Shown piece after piece: positions 1 through 8,427 of a stretch of 64,000 bases of DNA. The position numbers and the translations under genes are program-made. Position 1 is the first letter of the stretch, and each line of letters starts with the position of its first letter. Source of the DNA: Tsukamurella paurometabola (GTDB taxonomy: Bacteria > Actinomycetota > Actinomycetes > Mycobacteriales > Mycobacteriaceae); NCBI RefSeq assembly GCF_900631615.1, contig NZ_LR131273.1, forward strand, positions 4,248,850 through 4,312,849, read 5' to 3'. The notes beneath the pieces were generated by a model that saw only the letters and a list, made by a program, of their open reading frames with translations, was not told the DNA's origin and did not search any database.

Positions 1-522
1 CGCGTGCGGCGATCCTTCGAGTTGCGCGCATCGTCGATCACGTTCGACGAGAAGGCGCTCGAGTTCATCCGCGACGACGCCGCCGCCCAGCACGCGATCC
101 GGATCGTCTCGCACGAGCCCGACGTGGACACCAAGAAGGAGTACCGCGACAAGGTCCGCGCCGAGCGCAAGTTCGGCCACATCCCCGGCCGCTCGCGGGT
201 GATCCTGCTCGAGGTGTGGCCCCGCGACTCCTCGGACTTCGAGGAGGACCTGGAGGTCCGTGGAATCGAGAAGTTCGGGTACCGCCTGCTCAAGGTGCGC
301 TCGGGCAGTATCGCGAACACGATCGCCGCGGTGCTGTTGTACATCCGCGATGAGACCGGCGTGGTGCCCGAGGTCTACTTCCAGTGGTCGGAGATGAACC
401 CCGTGCTGAACATGGGCAAGTATCTCGTCGAGGGCTCGGGCGAGGTCGCTGCGGTGTGCCACGAGGTGCTGCGCCAGGCCGAGCACGACGCCAAGCGCCG
501 CCCCACGGTCCACGTCTCCTGA
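1..522 (+). CDS. C-terminal part of an amino-acid (APC-type) permease, 5' end outside window
   Basis: The reading frame is open from the first base, so the gene most likely begins upstream. The 172 visible residues are soluble and mixed alpha/beta, without membrane segments. Segments such as ILLEVWPRDSSDF, VVPEVYFQWSEMNP and the end RRPTVHVS resemble the cytoplasmic C-terminal domain that follows the twelve membrane helices of long actinobacterial APC-family permeases; I recall this from related proteins, and no transport domain is visible here. A GTG at position 4 could in principle start a stand-alone protein, but no ribosome-binding site can be judged. The identity of the domain is moderately certain; the substrate is unknown. 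Confidence 0.5.
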   Translation, partial: RVRRSFELRASSITFDEKALEFIRDDAAAQHAIRIVSHEPDVDTKKEYRDKVRAERKFGHIPGRSRVILLEVWPRDSSDFEEDLEVRGIEKFGYRLLKVRSGSIANTIAAVLLYIRDETGVVPEVYFQWSEMNPVLNMGKYLVEGSGEVAAVCHEVLRQAEHDAKRRPTVHVS

Positions 523-532
523 TCGACGACCG

Positions 533-1336
533 TCACGGCCGGTAGGCGAACGGCAGTTGGTGGTGCGACACGGGCAGCGTCTCGACCCGCATCCACGGAT
601 ACCGCTGTTCGACGGTGCGCGCCAGGGCCGCGCCGTCGTGGTACCGGCTGCGCAGCGCGACGACGACGGTGACTCCTCCCGGTAGCGCCCGGAGCGCCTC
701 CAGGTCCGCGGGGCGCGGCCGGGCCGGCACCGCGTACCACGGTCGCGGCCCGTCGGCCGCTGCACTCGCCAGCCGGCCGGACTCGGGGGTCGGCGGCCAG
801 TGGCCGGACGTCTCCCACTCCGCGTACGCCCGCGCCCGCCGGCTCGACGGGGCCGCCATCACGGGCAGCGCCCGCAGCGCCGTGGTCATTCGCATCGGGG
901 CGAAGACGCGGGTGGGATCGAGCACGGTCAGCGCCCGCACGCGGTCCGGCCGCGCGAGAGCGTGGGCCACCGCGATCTGGGCCCCGAGCGAGTACCCGAG
1001 GACGGCGGTCGTCGCCACGCCGAGCCCGTCGAGTACCTCGTCGACCCATCCGGGCAGGTGGCCGCGGGACCGCAGCGCACGACGGTCGCTGCCACCGGCG
1101 TCGCCGGGGAGGTCGGGCGCGAGCACGCGGTGGGTGCGGGCGAGCGTGGCCGCCTGGGCGAACCACGCGGCGGCGGTGTCCCGGGCGCCGGGCAGGCACA
1201 GGACGGGTGGCGCGGCATCGTCGCCCGCCACGAGGACCCGCGTGCGGGCGAGCGGACCGTCGACGACGGTGCGCCGGACGGGGAGTCCCCACTGCGCGAC
1301 CAGGGCGTCGTAGGCGTCTGCGAACTCCGTTCCCAC
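533..1336 (-). CDS. alpha/beta hydrolase, substrate unknown
   Basis: A 267-residue protein of alpha/beta-hydrolase fold. The nucleophile elbow G-Y-S-L-G lies near residue 116, an oxyanion-type loop with LCLPGARD near 48-53, and a terminal histidine (VSHHQL) near the C-terminus completes a plausible Ser-Asp-His triad. The GTG at 1336 is preferred because GAGAGG lies seven bases upstream; a TTG six bases further up is possible. The gene is divergent from a MarR regulator 59 bases away, which suggests that regulator controls it. The family covers esterases, lipases, epoxide hydrolases and others, so no substrate is proposed. Confidence 0.8.
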   Translation of the reverse strand: MGTEFADAYDALVAQWGLPVRRTVVDGPLARTRVLVAGDDAAPPVLCLPGARDTAAAWFAQAATLARTHRVLAPDLPGDAGGSDRRALRSRGHLPGWVDEVLDGLGVATTAVLGYSLGAQIAVAHALARPDRVRALTVLDPTRVFAPMRMTTALRALPVMAAPSSRRARAYAEWETSGHWPPTPESGRLASAAADGPRPWYAVPARPRPADLEALRALPGGVTVVVALRSRYHDGAALARTVEQRYPWMRVETLPVSHHQLPFAYRP

Positions 1337-1356
1337 GGCCAATCCTCTCGATGATC

Positions 1357-1366
1357 GAGATATCTC
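1357..1366. promoter_or_regulatory. candidate MarR operator (10-bp palindrome)
   Basis: GAGATATCTC is a perfect palindrome in the gap between the divergent hydrolase and MarR genes. It overlaps the expected -35 position of the MarR promoter, a typical place for an autoregulatory operator. The assignment is inference from position and symmetry. Confidence 0.35.
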
Positions 1367-1383
1367 ACGCTCAAGCTACCTGA

Positions 1384-1389
1384 TACCGT
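1384..1389 (+). promoter_or_regulatory. -10 box of MarR gene, leaderless type
   Basis: TACCGT is followed by exactly six bases and then the GTG start at 1396. No Shine-Dalgarno sequence is present, so transcription probably starts on the start codon. Confidence 0.55.
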
Positions 1390-1395
1390 CGCCGC

Positions 1396-1821
1396 GTGAG
1401 CGACAACGAGCACCTCGTCCACGCGCTGCGCGCCGCGGCGCAGCGCTGGGAGCGCGAGATCGCCGCCTTCGGCGCCCGCCACGGGCTCGGCGGCACCGAC
1501 GTGCGGGCGCTGGTGGCGCTGCTCGACCTCGAGCGCGCCGGCGCCCCCTCCACGCCGGGCGCGCTGGCGGCGCACCTGCACCTGAGCTCGGCGGCGTGCA
1601 CCGCCCTCGTCGATCGCCTCACCGCCGCGGGCCTGGTGGAGCGCGCGGCCGACCCCGAGGACCGACGCCGGGTCCGGCTCCTCGTGACCGCGCACGCGCG
1701 GCGCCTCGGCGAGGACTTCTTCGCCGATCTCATCGGCCCGATCCGCGCGGCGGCGGCCGCGCTCGCCCCCGCGGAAGCCGAGGTCGTGGGCCGCTTCCTC
1801 TCCTCCGCCGTTACGCCGTGA
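1396..1821 (+). CDS. MarR-family transcriptional regulator
   Basis: A 141-residue protein of the usual MarR length. A winged-helix domain is visible: the recognition-helix region LHLSSAACTALVDRL near residues 60-74 is followed by the wing D-P-E-D-R-R-R-V-R that is characteristic of the family, and flanking helices would form the dimer interface. The regulator is divergent from an alpha/beta hydrolase, and a 10-bp palindrome lies between them, so it probably represses the hydrolase and itself. MarR proteins often release DNA on binding phenolic or other small ligands; the ligand here is unknown. The GTG start has no ribosome-binding site but a correctly placed -10 box for a leaderless transcript. 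Confidence 0.85.
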   Translation: MSDNEHLVHALRAAAQRWEREIAAFGARHGLGGTDVRALVALLDLERAGAPSTPGALAAHLHLSSAACTALVDRLTAAGLVERAADPEDRRRVRLLVTAHARRLGEDFFADLIGPIRAAAAALAPAEAEVVGRFLSSAVTP

Positions 1822-1927
1822 GCGGAAACACGCGACGCGCGGGAATCGACACGGTGCACGCGAGGTTGTCCCACGTGGAAAACTGGTAGTTCCCCCGCGC
1901 GGGGAGCACAGCGGTTGGAGGTAGCGC

Positions 1928-2863
1928 ATGGACGAGCAGTCCCACATGTACGAGCTGGAATTCCCCGGCCCGTCGGTCTCGGACACCGACGGCAACGGCC
2001 CCGTACTGGTGCACGCGCTCGACGGCTACGCCGACGCCGGTCACGCGCTCCGGCTCCTGCGCCAGCACCTCAAGGACAACCTCTCGACGGAGCTCGTGGC
2101 GTCCTTCGACGTCGACGAGTTGATCGACTACCGCTCCCGCCGGCCCGCGATGACCTTCGAGGACGGCTTCACCGGCGTGGACGAGCCCGAACTCAACCTG
2201 TACGCGATCCGCGATTCGGCGGGACGACCGTTCCTCCTCCTCGCGGGCGCCGAGCCCGACCTGCGGTGGAACGGCTTCGTCAGTGCCGTCGCCGGCCTCG
2301 CCGAGCGCTTCGGCGTGCGCACGGTCGTGGGGCTGCACGCCATCCCGATGGCGGTCCCGCACACCCGCCCCGTACCGGTCACCGCGCACGGCAACAACCC
2401 CGAACTGCGCACCGAGCTGCGGTCCTGGGACGGCGGCACCATGCGCCTGCCCGGCAGCGCCGCCGGCCTGCTGGAGCTGCGCATGGCCGACAAGGGCTAC
2501 GACACGCTCGGCCTGTCCGTGCACGTGCCGCACTACCTCGCGCAGAACGACTACCCCGAGGCCGTGCTCGGCATGCTCGGCGCGCTGCGCAGCTCCGTCG
2601 GCCTGCAGCTGCCCGACGGCGACCTCTCCGTGGAGGCCGCGGAGCTGCGTGAGCAGATCGATGCCCAGGTGTCGTCCAGCGCGGAGATCTCGTCCGTGGT
2701 CGAGGCACTGGAGCAGCAGTACGACGAGGCCGCCGCCCAGCCGCGCGAGCTGCTCATCGCCGACGGCGAGGCCATCCCCACCGGTGACGACCTGGCGAGC
2801 GAGTTCGAGGCCTTCCTCGCGGAGCAGGCCGGCGACGAAGGCGAGAACGGCACCGCGCCGTGA
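1928..2863 (+). CDS. PAC2-family protein (proteasome-assembly-chaperone-like), Rv2714-like
   Basis: A 311-residue protein with the PAC2 (PF09754-type) fold seen in archaeal and eukaryotic proteasome-assembly chaperones and in actinobacteria. Typical stretches are PVLVHALDGYADAGHA near residues 25-40, LLLAGAEPDLRW near 105 and VVGLHAIPMAVPHTRP near 135-150. Proteasome assembly is suggested only by fold; the bacterial proteins have no firmly known task. ATG 1928 has GGAGG eight bases upstream. The last four bases overlap the start of the next gene (GTGA), so it is translationally coupled to two alpha/beta hydrolases. This order matches the Rv2714-Rv2715 pair of mycobacteria as I remember it. 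Confidence 0.85.
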   Translation: MDEQSHMYELEFPGPSVSDTDGNGPVLVHALDGYADAGHALRLLRQHLKDNLSTELVASFDVDELIDYRSRRPAMTFEDGFTGVDEPELNLYAIRDSAGRPFLLLAGAEPDLRWNGFVSAVAGLAERFGVRTVVGLHAIPMAVPHTRPVPVTAHGNNPELRTELRSWDGGTMRLPGSAAGLLELRMADKGYDTLGLSVHVPHYLAQNDYPEAVLGMLGALRSSVGLQLPDGDLSVEAAELREQIDAQVSSSAEISSVVEALEQQYDEAAAQPRELLIADGEAIPTGDDLASEFEAFLAEQAGDEGENGTAP

Positions 2864-3789
2864 CGCAGGTCCGTCAGCGCGTCGCGCTGATCCACGGACA
2901 TCGCCGGGCCTACCGGATCGGCGGCAGCGGGCCGGCCCTCCTGCTGATCCACGGCATGGCCGACAACTCGTCGACGTTCGAGCCGATCCTCGAGCGCCTC
3001 GCCGAGCGGTACACCGTGATCGTGCCCGACCTGCTCGGACACGGGCTGTCCGGTCGGCCGCGCGCGGACTACTCGCTGCCGGCGTTCACCAACGCCATGC
3101 GCGACCTGCTCCTCTATCTCGGCATCGAGCGCGCCACCCTGGTCGGGCACTCGCTCGGCGGCGGTATCGCGGGTCAGTTCACCTATCAGTACCCGGAGAT
3201 GGTCGAACGGCTCGTCTTCGTCAACACCGGCGGCGTCACACGGTCGGTCTCCCCCGTGCTCCGCGCGGTCTCCCTCCCCCTGTCGGAGGTCGCGATCCGG
3301 TCACTCGCCCTCCCCGGTGTACTGCCGGTGGCGAGTGCCGCGCTGGAGCTCCTCGGCCGGGTGCCGCACAAGCTGTTCGTCGACAATGCGGAGTGCGCAC
3401 GCGTCCTCGCGGGCCTGCCGCACGCGGGGACGCCGCGGGCCTTCGCCCGGACCCTGCGCGCGGTCGTCGATCCGCTCGGCCAGGTGGTCACGATGCTCGA
3501 CCGCACGTACGTCGCCGACACGGTGCCGGTCCTCGTGGTGTGGGGCTCGGACGACCCGATCATCCCCGTCGAGCACGCCCACCTGCTGCACGCCTCGCTA
3601 CCGGCGTCGCGCCTCGAGGTGTTCGACGGTGCCGGCCACTTCCCGTTCCGGAGTGACCCGGACCGGTTCCTCACGGTCCTGAGCGACTTCGTCGACGGCA
3701 CCGAGCCCGCCCGGCTGACGGTCGCCGACCTGCAGACCGCGCTGCGCCGCGACGCGGATCTCGACGCCGAGGCCGAAACGCCGGCGTAA
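2860..3789 (+). CDS. alpha/beta hydrolase (Rv2715-like), first of a tandem pair
   Basis: A 309-residue alpha/beta hydrolase. The triad is visible: Ser98 in G-H-S-L-G-G-G, an aspartate in VVWGSDDPIIP near 240 and a histidine in FDGAGHFPF near 260. The oxyanion motif HGMADNS follows beta-strand 3 near residue 31. The GTG start overlaps the stop of the PAC2 gene by four bases, so translation is coupled. The following gene is a clear paralogue with the same HGHRRAYRIGG opening and the same spacing of motifs, so this is a local duplication. Related proteins are annotated as lipases, haloperoxidases or C-C bond hydrolases; the substrate cannot be read from the sequence. Confidence 0.85.
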   Translation: MTQVRQRVALIHGHRRAYRIGGSGPALLLIHGMADNSSTFEPILERLAERYTVIVPDLLGHGLSGRPRADYSLPAFTNAMRDLLLYLGIERATLVGHSLGGGIAGQFTYQYPEMVERLVFVNTGGVTRSVSPVLRAVSLPLSEVAIRSLALPGVLPVASAALELLGRVPHKLFVDNAECARVLAGLPHAGTPRAFARTLRAVVDPLGQVVTMLDRTYVADTVPVLVVWGSDDPIIPVEHAHLLHASLPASRLEVFDGAGHFPFRSDPDRFLTVLSDFVDGTEPARLTVADLQTALRRDADLDAEAETPA

Positions 3790-3858
3790 CCGGCGCGGGC
3801 CGTGCCCGTAATCCCGGCCGCCCACACTGACGTGCAGTCAGTCGTGAGGAGGCCCGCG

Positions 3859-4827
3859 ATGAGTCCCGACGTCCTGCCCTTCCGGGCGCGCCCGTACGTG
3901 CCCGACCTGTGTTTCGCGACGATCCACGGCCACCGCCGCGCCTACCGGATCGGCGGCACCGGCCCCGCCGTTCTCCTGGTGCACGGGATCGGCGACAACT
4001 CGCTGGTCTGGGACTCGGTCCTCGCACCGCTCACCGACCGGTTCACCGTGATCGCACCGGACCTGCTCGGCCACGGTCTCTCCGACCGCCCGCGTGCCGA
4101 CTACTCGGTGGCGGCGTTCGCGAACGGGATGCGCGACCTGCTGTGTTACCTCGGCATCGAGCGGGTCTCGATCGTCGGCCACTCGCTCGGCGGTGGCGTC
4201 GCCGGACAATTCGCCTACCAGTTCCCCGAGATGGTGGAACGGATCGCGTTCGTGGCGCCGGGCGGCGTGGACCACGACGTGTCGCCGATCCTGCGGCTCC
4301 TCTCCCTGCCCTTCGCCGAGCAACTGGTCGCGCTGACGGCGCTCCCCGGCGCGAAGCAGGTGCTGGCGACGGCGCTCCTCGCCGCGGCGGCCGTCCCGAG
4401 CCCCGTGCGACCCGACGCGGTGCAGTTGCGCCGCGCGCTCGACCGGATGCCGAACACGGCGTCGCCGCACGCCTTCGCGCGGACGCTGCGGTCGGTGGTG
4501 GACCTGCGCGGGCAGGTCGTGACGATGCGGGACCGCTGCTACCTCACCGCCGAGGTCCCCACGCTCGTCGCCTGGGGCGCCGACGACTCGATCATCCCCG
4601 CCTCGCACGCCGAGGTGCTCCGCGAGGCGCTGCCCGCGGCGCGGGTCGAGGTCTTCGACGGGGTCGGCCACTTCCCCATGACCGAGGCCCCCGACCGGTT
4701 CCTCACACTGCTGACGGACTTCCTCACCACGACGACGCCCGCACGGCTGGCCCGGACGCACCTGCGCGACGGCCTGCGCTCGGCCGCCGGCGTCACCGTG
4801 GCCGCGCCCGCCCAGGAGCTGGGCTGA
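3859..4827 (+). CDS. alpha/beta hydrolase, paralogue of the preceding gene
   Basis: A 322-residue alpha/beta hydrolase that aligns along its length with the gene just upstream. Shared blocks include the HGHRRAYRIGG opening, PDLLGHGLS, the nucleophile G-H-S-L-G-G-G, WGADDSIIP with the acid residue and FDGVGHFP with the histidine. ATG 3859 is chosen because GAGGAGG ends seven bases before it; an upstream ATG at 3802 adds 19 residues without an evident ribosome-binding site. The gap to the upstream paralogue is 69 bases, so they are probably one transcript, though a separate promoter is possible. It differs from its sister mainly in the lid region (about residues 150-215), so the two may accept different substrates. 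Confidence 0.85.
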   Translation: MSPDVLPFRARPYVPDLCFATIHGHRRAYRIGGTGPAVLLVHGIGDNSLVWDSVLAPLTDRFTVIAPDLLGHGLSDRPRADYSVAAFANGMRDLLCYLGIERVSIVGHSLGGGVAGQFAYQFPEMVERIAFVAPGGVDHDVSPILRLLSLPFAEQLVALTALPGAKQVLATALLAAAAVPSPVRPDAVQLRRALDRMPNTASPHAFARTLRSVVDLRGQVVTMRDRCYLTAEVPTLVAWGADDSIIPASHAEVLREALPAARVEVFDGVGHFPMTEAPDRFLTLLTDFLTTTTPARLARTHLRDGLRSAAGVTVAAPAQELG

Positions 4828-4847
4828 ACGGCCACGATCGCGGCCCG

Positions 4848-4853
4848 TAGAGT
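4848..4853 (+). promoter_or_regulatory. -10 box of DUF3516 helicase gene, leaderless type
   Basis: TAGAGT, seven bases, then GTG 4861. No ribosome-binding site lies upstream of the start. Confidence 0.5.
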
Positions 4854-4860
4854 GAGATGA

Positions 4861-7416
4861 GTGAACCTCACCGACCTGCTCCCGGCCGATCCGACGGCCG
4901 ACGCGGTCTTCGAGGCCTTCCTGGAGTGGACCGACGACCGCGGCATCACGCTGTACCCCGCCCAGGAGGAGGCGCTGATCGCGGCGTGCTCCGGAGCGAA
5001 CGTGATCGTGGCGACGCCCACCGGCTCCGGCAAGTCCCTGGTCGCGATGGGCGCCCAGTTCGCCGCCCTCGCCCAGGGCCGCCGCACGTACTACACCGCC
5101 CCGATCAAGGCTCTGGTCAGCGAGAAGTTCTTCGCGCTCTGCGAGGTCTTCGGCACCGAGAACGTCGGCATGGTCACCGGTGACGCCGCGGTGAACGCCG
5201 GCGCACCGATCGTGTGCGCGACCGCCGAGATCGTCGCCAACCTCGCGCTGCGCGAGGGCGCGGGGCCTCCGGCGGACCACGACGCCGGCGGGGCCGCGCA
5301 GGGCCACCCCGCGGCGGGTGCCACGTCCTCCATCGATCAGGTGGTGATGGACGAGTTCCACTACTACTCGGAGCCGGACCGCGGCTGGGCGTGGCAGGTA
5401 CCGCTCATCGAACTGCCGCGTGCGCAATTCGTCCTCATGTCCGCGACCCTCGGCGACACGTCCTTCTTCGAGGAGGACCTGACCCGGCGGACCGGCCGCG
5501 AGACCGTCCTCGTCGCCGGGGCCGAGCGGCCCGTGCCCCTGCACTTCGTGTACTCGACGATGGCGATCCAGGACCAGATCGTGGAACTGGTGACCACGCA
5601 CCAAGCACCCGTCTACGTCGTCCATTTCACCCAGCAGGCCGCCGCCGAACGCGCGCAGGCCCTGATGTCGCTGCCGCTCGCGAGCAAGGAGGAGAAGGCC
5701 GCGATCGCGGAGGCGCTCGGTGATTTCCAGTTCACCACGGGCTTCGGCAAGACCCTCTCGCGGCTGATCCGATCCGGCATCGGCGTGCACCACGCCGGCA
5801 TGCTCCCCCGGTACCGCCGGCTCGTGGAGAGGCTCGCCCAGGACGGGCTGCTCAAGGTCATCTGCGGCACCGACACCCTCGGCGTCGGCATCAACGTGCC
5901 GATCCGCACCGTCTACCTGACGGGCTTGACGAAGTTCGACGGGAACCGGACGCGCCACCTGCGCGCGCGGGAGTTCCACCAGATCGCCGGGCGCGCGGGA
6001 CGGGCGGGCTTCGACACGATGGGCACCGTCGTCGTGGCCGCGCCCGAGCACGAGATCGAGAACGCCCGGCGGGAGGCCAAGGCGGGCGGGGATCCGGCGA
6101 AACTCAAGCGGGTCCAGCGCAAGAAGCCGCCCGAGGGCTTCGTCTCCTGGGGGAAGGCGACCTTCGAGAAGCTGGTCGCCGCCGATCCGGAGCCGCTGGC
6201 CTCACGCTTCTCGGTGACCAACTCGATGCTGCTCAACGTGATCGCCCGGCCGCAGAACTGCTTCGACTCGATGCGGCACCTGCTCGAGGACAATCACGAG
6301 TCGCGCCGGAACCAGTTGCGGCACATCCGCACGGCGATCACCCTGTTCCGGGGTCTGGAGTCGGGGGGTGTGGTGGAACGGCTCGCCGAGCCGGACGCGG
6401 ACGGCCGGCACGTGCGGCTCACCGTCGAGCTGCAGCCCGACTTCGCGCTGAATCAGCCCCTTGCGCCGTTCGCACTCGCGGCGCTCGAGTTGCTCGACGC
6501 CGAGTCCCCCGACTATGCGCTCGACGTGATCTCGGTGATCGAGTCCGTCCTGGACGATCCGCGGCCCGTCCTGCGGGCCCAGCAGAACGCGGCGCGCGGC
6601 GCCGCGGTCGCCGAGATGAAGGCGGACGGCATCGACTACGACGAGCGGATGGCGCTGCTCGAGGACGTCACCTACCCCAAGCCGCTGGAGGACCTCCTGG
6701 TTCCCGCCTTCGCGACCTACGCCGCCGGCCACGCCTGGGTGACGCAGTTCGAGCTCTCACCGAAGTCCGTGGTGCGCGAGATGATCGAGCGCGCGATGAC
6801 CTTCAACGACCTGGTCTCGAAGTACCAGCTGGGTCGCTCGGAGGGCGCCGTCCTGCGGTACCTCTCGGACGCCTTCCGCACGTTGCGGCACACCGTCCCC
6901 GAGGCCGTCCGCACACCCGAACTCGACGACTACATCGCCTGGCTCGGCGCACTCGTGCGATACGTCGACAGTTCTCTCGTCGACGAGTGGGAGGAGATGA
7001 CCTCACCCGACCCGGTGAAGGCGCACGCCACCGCACCGGAGATCGGCAGGTCCACCTCCCTGACCTCCGATGAGCGGGCGTTCGCCGTCATGGTGCGCAA
7101 CGCGATGTTCCGCCGCGTCCAACTCGTCGCCGAGGAGGAGTACGACCTCCTCGACGAGATGGATCCGGGGGTCGACTGGTACGCGGCGTTCGACGACTAC
7201 TACGAGGAGTACGACGACATCGAGACGGACGCGGACGCCCGCGGTCCGCAGCTGTTCTCGCTCGACACCTCGATGCCGCGGGCGTGGCGGGTACGGCAGA
7301 CCATCGCCGACCCCGACGGGGACCACGGCTGGGCGATCACCGCCGTCGTCGACCTGCCGGCCTCCGACGAGCGTGGCGACGTCGTGCTCGTGGACGTCGA
7401 GGTCGTGTCCGGCTGA
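4861..7416 (+). CDS. Ski2-like superfamily 2 helicase with DUF3516 C-terminus
   Basis: An 851-residue ATP-dependent RNA or DNA helicase. Motif I TPTGSGKS is at residues 52-59, motif Ia APIKALV near 82, motif II D-E-F-H near 164-167 in place of the classical DEAH, motif III S-A-T-L near 195 and the motif VI region FHQIAGRAGRAGFDT near 385. The C-terminal 450 residues match the DUF3516 extension found with these actinobacterial enzymes. The last 40 residues before the final strand are rich in Asp, Glu and Tyr. Between motif Ib and motif II there is a 20-residue Gly/Ala/Pro-rich insert (about 137-156) that looks like a surface loop. The role is probably RNA processing or repair; this is inferred from the family only. 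Confidence 0.85.
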   Translation: MNLTDLLPADPTADAVFEAFLEWTDDRGITLYPAQEEALIAACSGANVIVATPTGSGKSLVAMGAQFAALAQGRRTYYTAPIKALVSEKFFALCEVFGTENVGMVTGDAAVNAGAPIVCATAEIVANLALREGAGPPADHDAGGAAQGHPAAGATSSIDQVVMDEFHYYSEPDRGWAWQVPLIELPRAQFVLMSATLGDTSFFEEDLTRRTGRETVLVAGAERPVPLHFVYSTMAIQDQIVELVTTHQAPVYVVHFTQQAAAERAQALMSLPLASKEEKAAIAEALGDFQFTTGFGKTLSRLIRSGIGVHHAGMLPRYRRLVERLAQDGLLKVICGTDTLGVGINVPIRTVYLTGLTKFDGNRTRHLRAREFHQIAGRAGRAGFDTMGTVVVAAPEHEIENARREAKAGGDPAKLKRVQRKKPPEGFVSWGKATFEKLVAADPEPLASRFSVTNSMLLNVIARPQNCFDSMRHLLEDNHESRRNQLRHIRTAITLFRGLESGGVVERLAEPDADGRHVRLTVELQPDFALNQPLAPFALAALELLDAESPDYALDVISVIESVLDDPRPVLRAQQNAARGAAVAEMKADGIDYDERMALLEDVTYPKPLEDLLVPAFATYAAGHAWVTQFELSPKSVVREMIERAMTFNDLVSKYQLGRSEGAVLRYLSDAFRTLRHTVPEAVRTPELDDYIAWLGALVRYVDSSLVDEWEEMTSPDPVKAHATAPEIGRSTSLTSDERAFAVMVRNAMFRRVQLVAEEEYDLLDEMDPGVDWYAAFDDYYEEYDDIETDADARGPQLFSLDTSMPRAWRVRQTIADPDGDHGWAITAVVDLPASDERGDVVLVDVEVVSG

Positions 7417-7417
7417 T

Positions 7418-7882
7418 TCAGCCGCGGACCACGGCGTCGAGGCCGGCGAGCGATCGGTCGAGGTACTCCGGCGGGAACGGCGGCATCGCACCGACGAAGT
7501 CGCGGAACGACTGCGGCGTGTCCGTCCAGTCGTAGGTCAGCGTCACGCGGGTGCCCTCGTCCGACGGTGCGAGGTCGTACCGCCACCACCATCCGCCGGC
7601 CTGCCACTCGCCCTCCTGGCTGGTTCCGGGTAGCCAGCCGATCGTCCGGCCGGGCTCGAACGCCATGACCTTGTTCTCCATGACGTAGTCGCCGCCCGCC
7701 TGCTCGAGGTACATGTTCACGGAGAACATCTGCCCCACATGGTCGATCGGTGCGGCGTCCACGGCATCGCGCACCCAGTCGGTGGGTTCGATGTCCTGGT
7801 GGTGAGCGGGGTCGGCGAGTACGGCGAACACCCGGTCGGGGCTCTCGGCGATGACTCTACTGCTGGACATCTGTTCGGGCAT
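7418..7882 (-). CDS. SRPBCC-family (START-like) ligand-binding protein
   Basis: A 154-residue protein with the helix-grip pattern of polyketide-cyclase/START-like SRPBCC proteins: an opening strand SSSRVIAESPDRVFAVLADP, a middle block NKVMAFEPGRTIGWLPG and a C-terminal helix PEYLDRSLAGLDAVV. ATG 7882 is preferred since CAGGTGG lies just upstream; longer starts lack a ribosome-binding site. It converges with the helicase gene with one base between the stops. These proteins bind hydrophobic ligands in a deep cavity, but the ligand is unknown. The upstream 45 bases contain a small inverted repeat (ACGCT/AGCGT, about 7931-7948) that may be an operator. Confidence 0.75.
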   Translation of the reverse strand: MPEQMSSSRVIAESPDRVFAVLADPAHHQDIEPTDWVRDAVDAAPIDHVGQMFSVNMYLEQAGGDYVMENKVMAFEPGRTIGWLPGTSQEGEWQAGGWWWRYDLAPSDEGTRVTLTYDWTDTPQSFRDFVGAMPPFPPEYLDRSLAGLDAVVRG

Positions 7883-8011
7883 GGTCCACCTGCTTCCCTG
7901 AGGAGTGCCGGCGTGCGGCTGCTGCACACGCTATGTTCACAGCGTACACATGCGGTGTGGGGGTCCGCAGCCGATCACGCCGATAGGTCCACCGCGGCAG
8001 GCGGGGCGCGA

Positions 8012-8398
8012 TCAGTCGCGGCGGGCGCGCTCCGCGTGCAGCGACTTCACGCGCCGTTCCTCTCGGAGGACCACCTGGTAGCGGGCGCGCTCCGCGACCA
8101 GCCACTCCGGGTTCTCGGCGATGATCGCGTCGATCTGCTCGGTGGTCAGCGCGTCCTCGACGCCGCCCCGCGCCAGGCCGGAGATGGAAACGCCCAGCTT
8201 GGCGGCGACGAGGTTCTTCGGATGCGGCCCGTTCTTCCGCAGGTCCTTGAGCCACTGCGGCGGATCCGCCTGCAACGCTGCGAGTCCGTCGCGGGTGATC
8301 GACGACTCCTGGAACTCGGCCGGCGTCGCGGGCAGGTAGACATCCAGCTTCTTCGCAGCGGTGGCCGGTTTCATGGACTGGGTGTTCTGCCTGCTCAT
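8012..8398 (-). CDS. DUF5997-type small protein, possible DNA-binding partner of the divergent LysR-domain protein
   Basis: A 128-residue, strongly charged soluble protein that I recognise as a DUF5997-type family without known function. The middle (about residues 60-90) reads LVAAKLGVSISGLARGG followed by a helix LTTEQIDAIIAENPEW; A-x-x-L-G-V-S is the usual turn of a helix-turn-helix, so DNA binding is possible. The C-terminus is a long basic helix. The gene is divergent from a LysR effector-domain protein that has no helix-turn-helix of its own, with only 29 bases between the starts. The ATG has no ribosome-binding site but has a leaderless -10 box. Function beyond this is not known. Confidence 0.65.
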   Translation of the reverse strand: MSRQNTQSMKPATAAKKLDVYLPATPAEFQESSITRDGLAALQADPPQWLKDLRKNGPHPKNLVAAKLGVSISGLARGGVEDALTTEQIDAIIAENPEWLVAERARYQVVLREERRVKSLHAERARRD

Positions 8399-8405
8399 GG
8401 GTGCC

Positions 8406-8411
8406 AGCCTA
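8406..8411 (-). promoter_or_regulatory. -10 box of DUF5997 gene, leaderless type
   Basis: On the minus strand TAGGCT is followed by seven bases and ATG 8398. It lies five bases from the opposing -10 box of the divergent gene. Confidence 0.5.
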
Positions 8412-8415
8412 TCGG

Positions 8416-8421
8416 TAATCT
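8416..8421 (+). promoter_or_regulatory. -10 box of LysR effector-domain gene, leaderless type
   Basis: TAATCT is followed by exactly six bases and GTG 8428. An AGGAG touches the start codon directly and is too close to act as a ribosome-binding site. Confidence 0.6.
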
Positions 8422-8427
8422 CCAGGA

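Noticed and set aside
3838-6051. 737-codon open frame on the minus strand
   Set aside because: It is antisense to the hydrolase and helicase genes and reads as Arg/Gly/His-rich sequence without any domain; such shadows are normal at this GC content.
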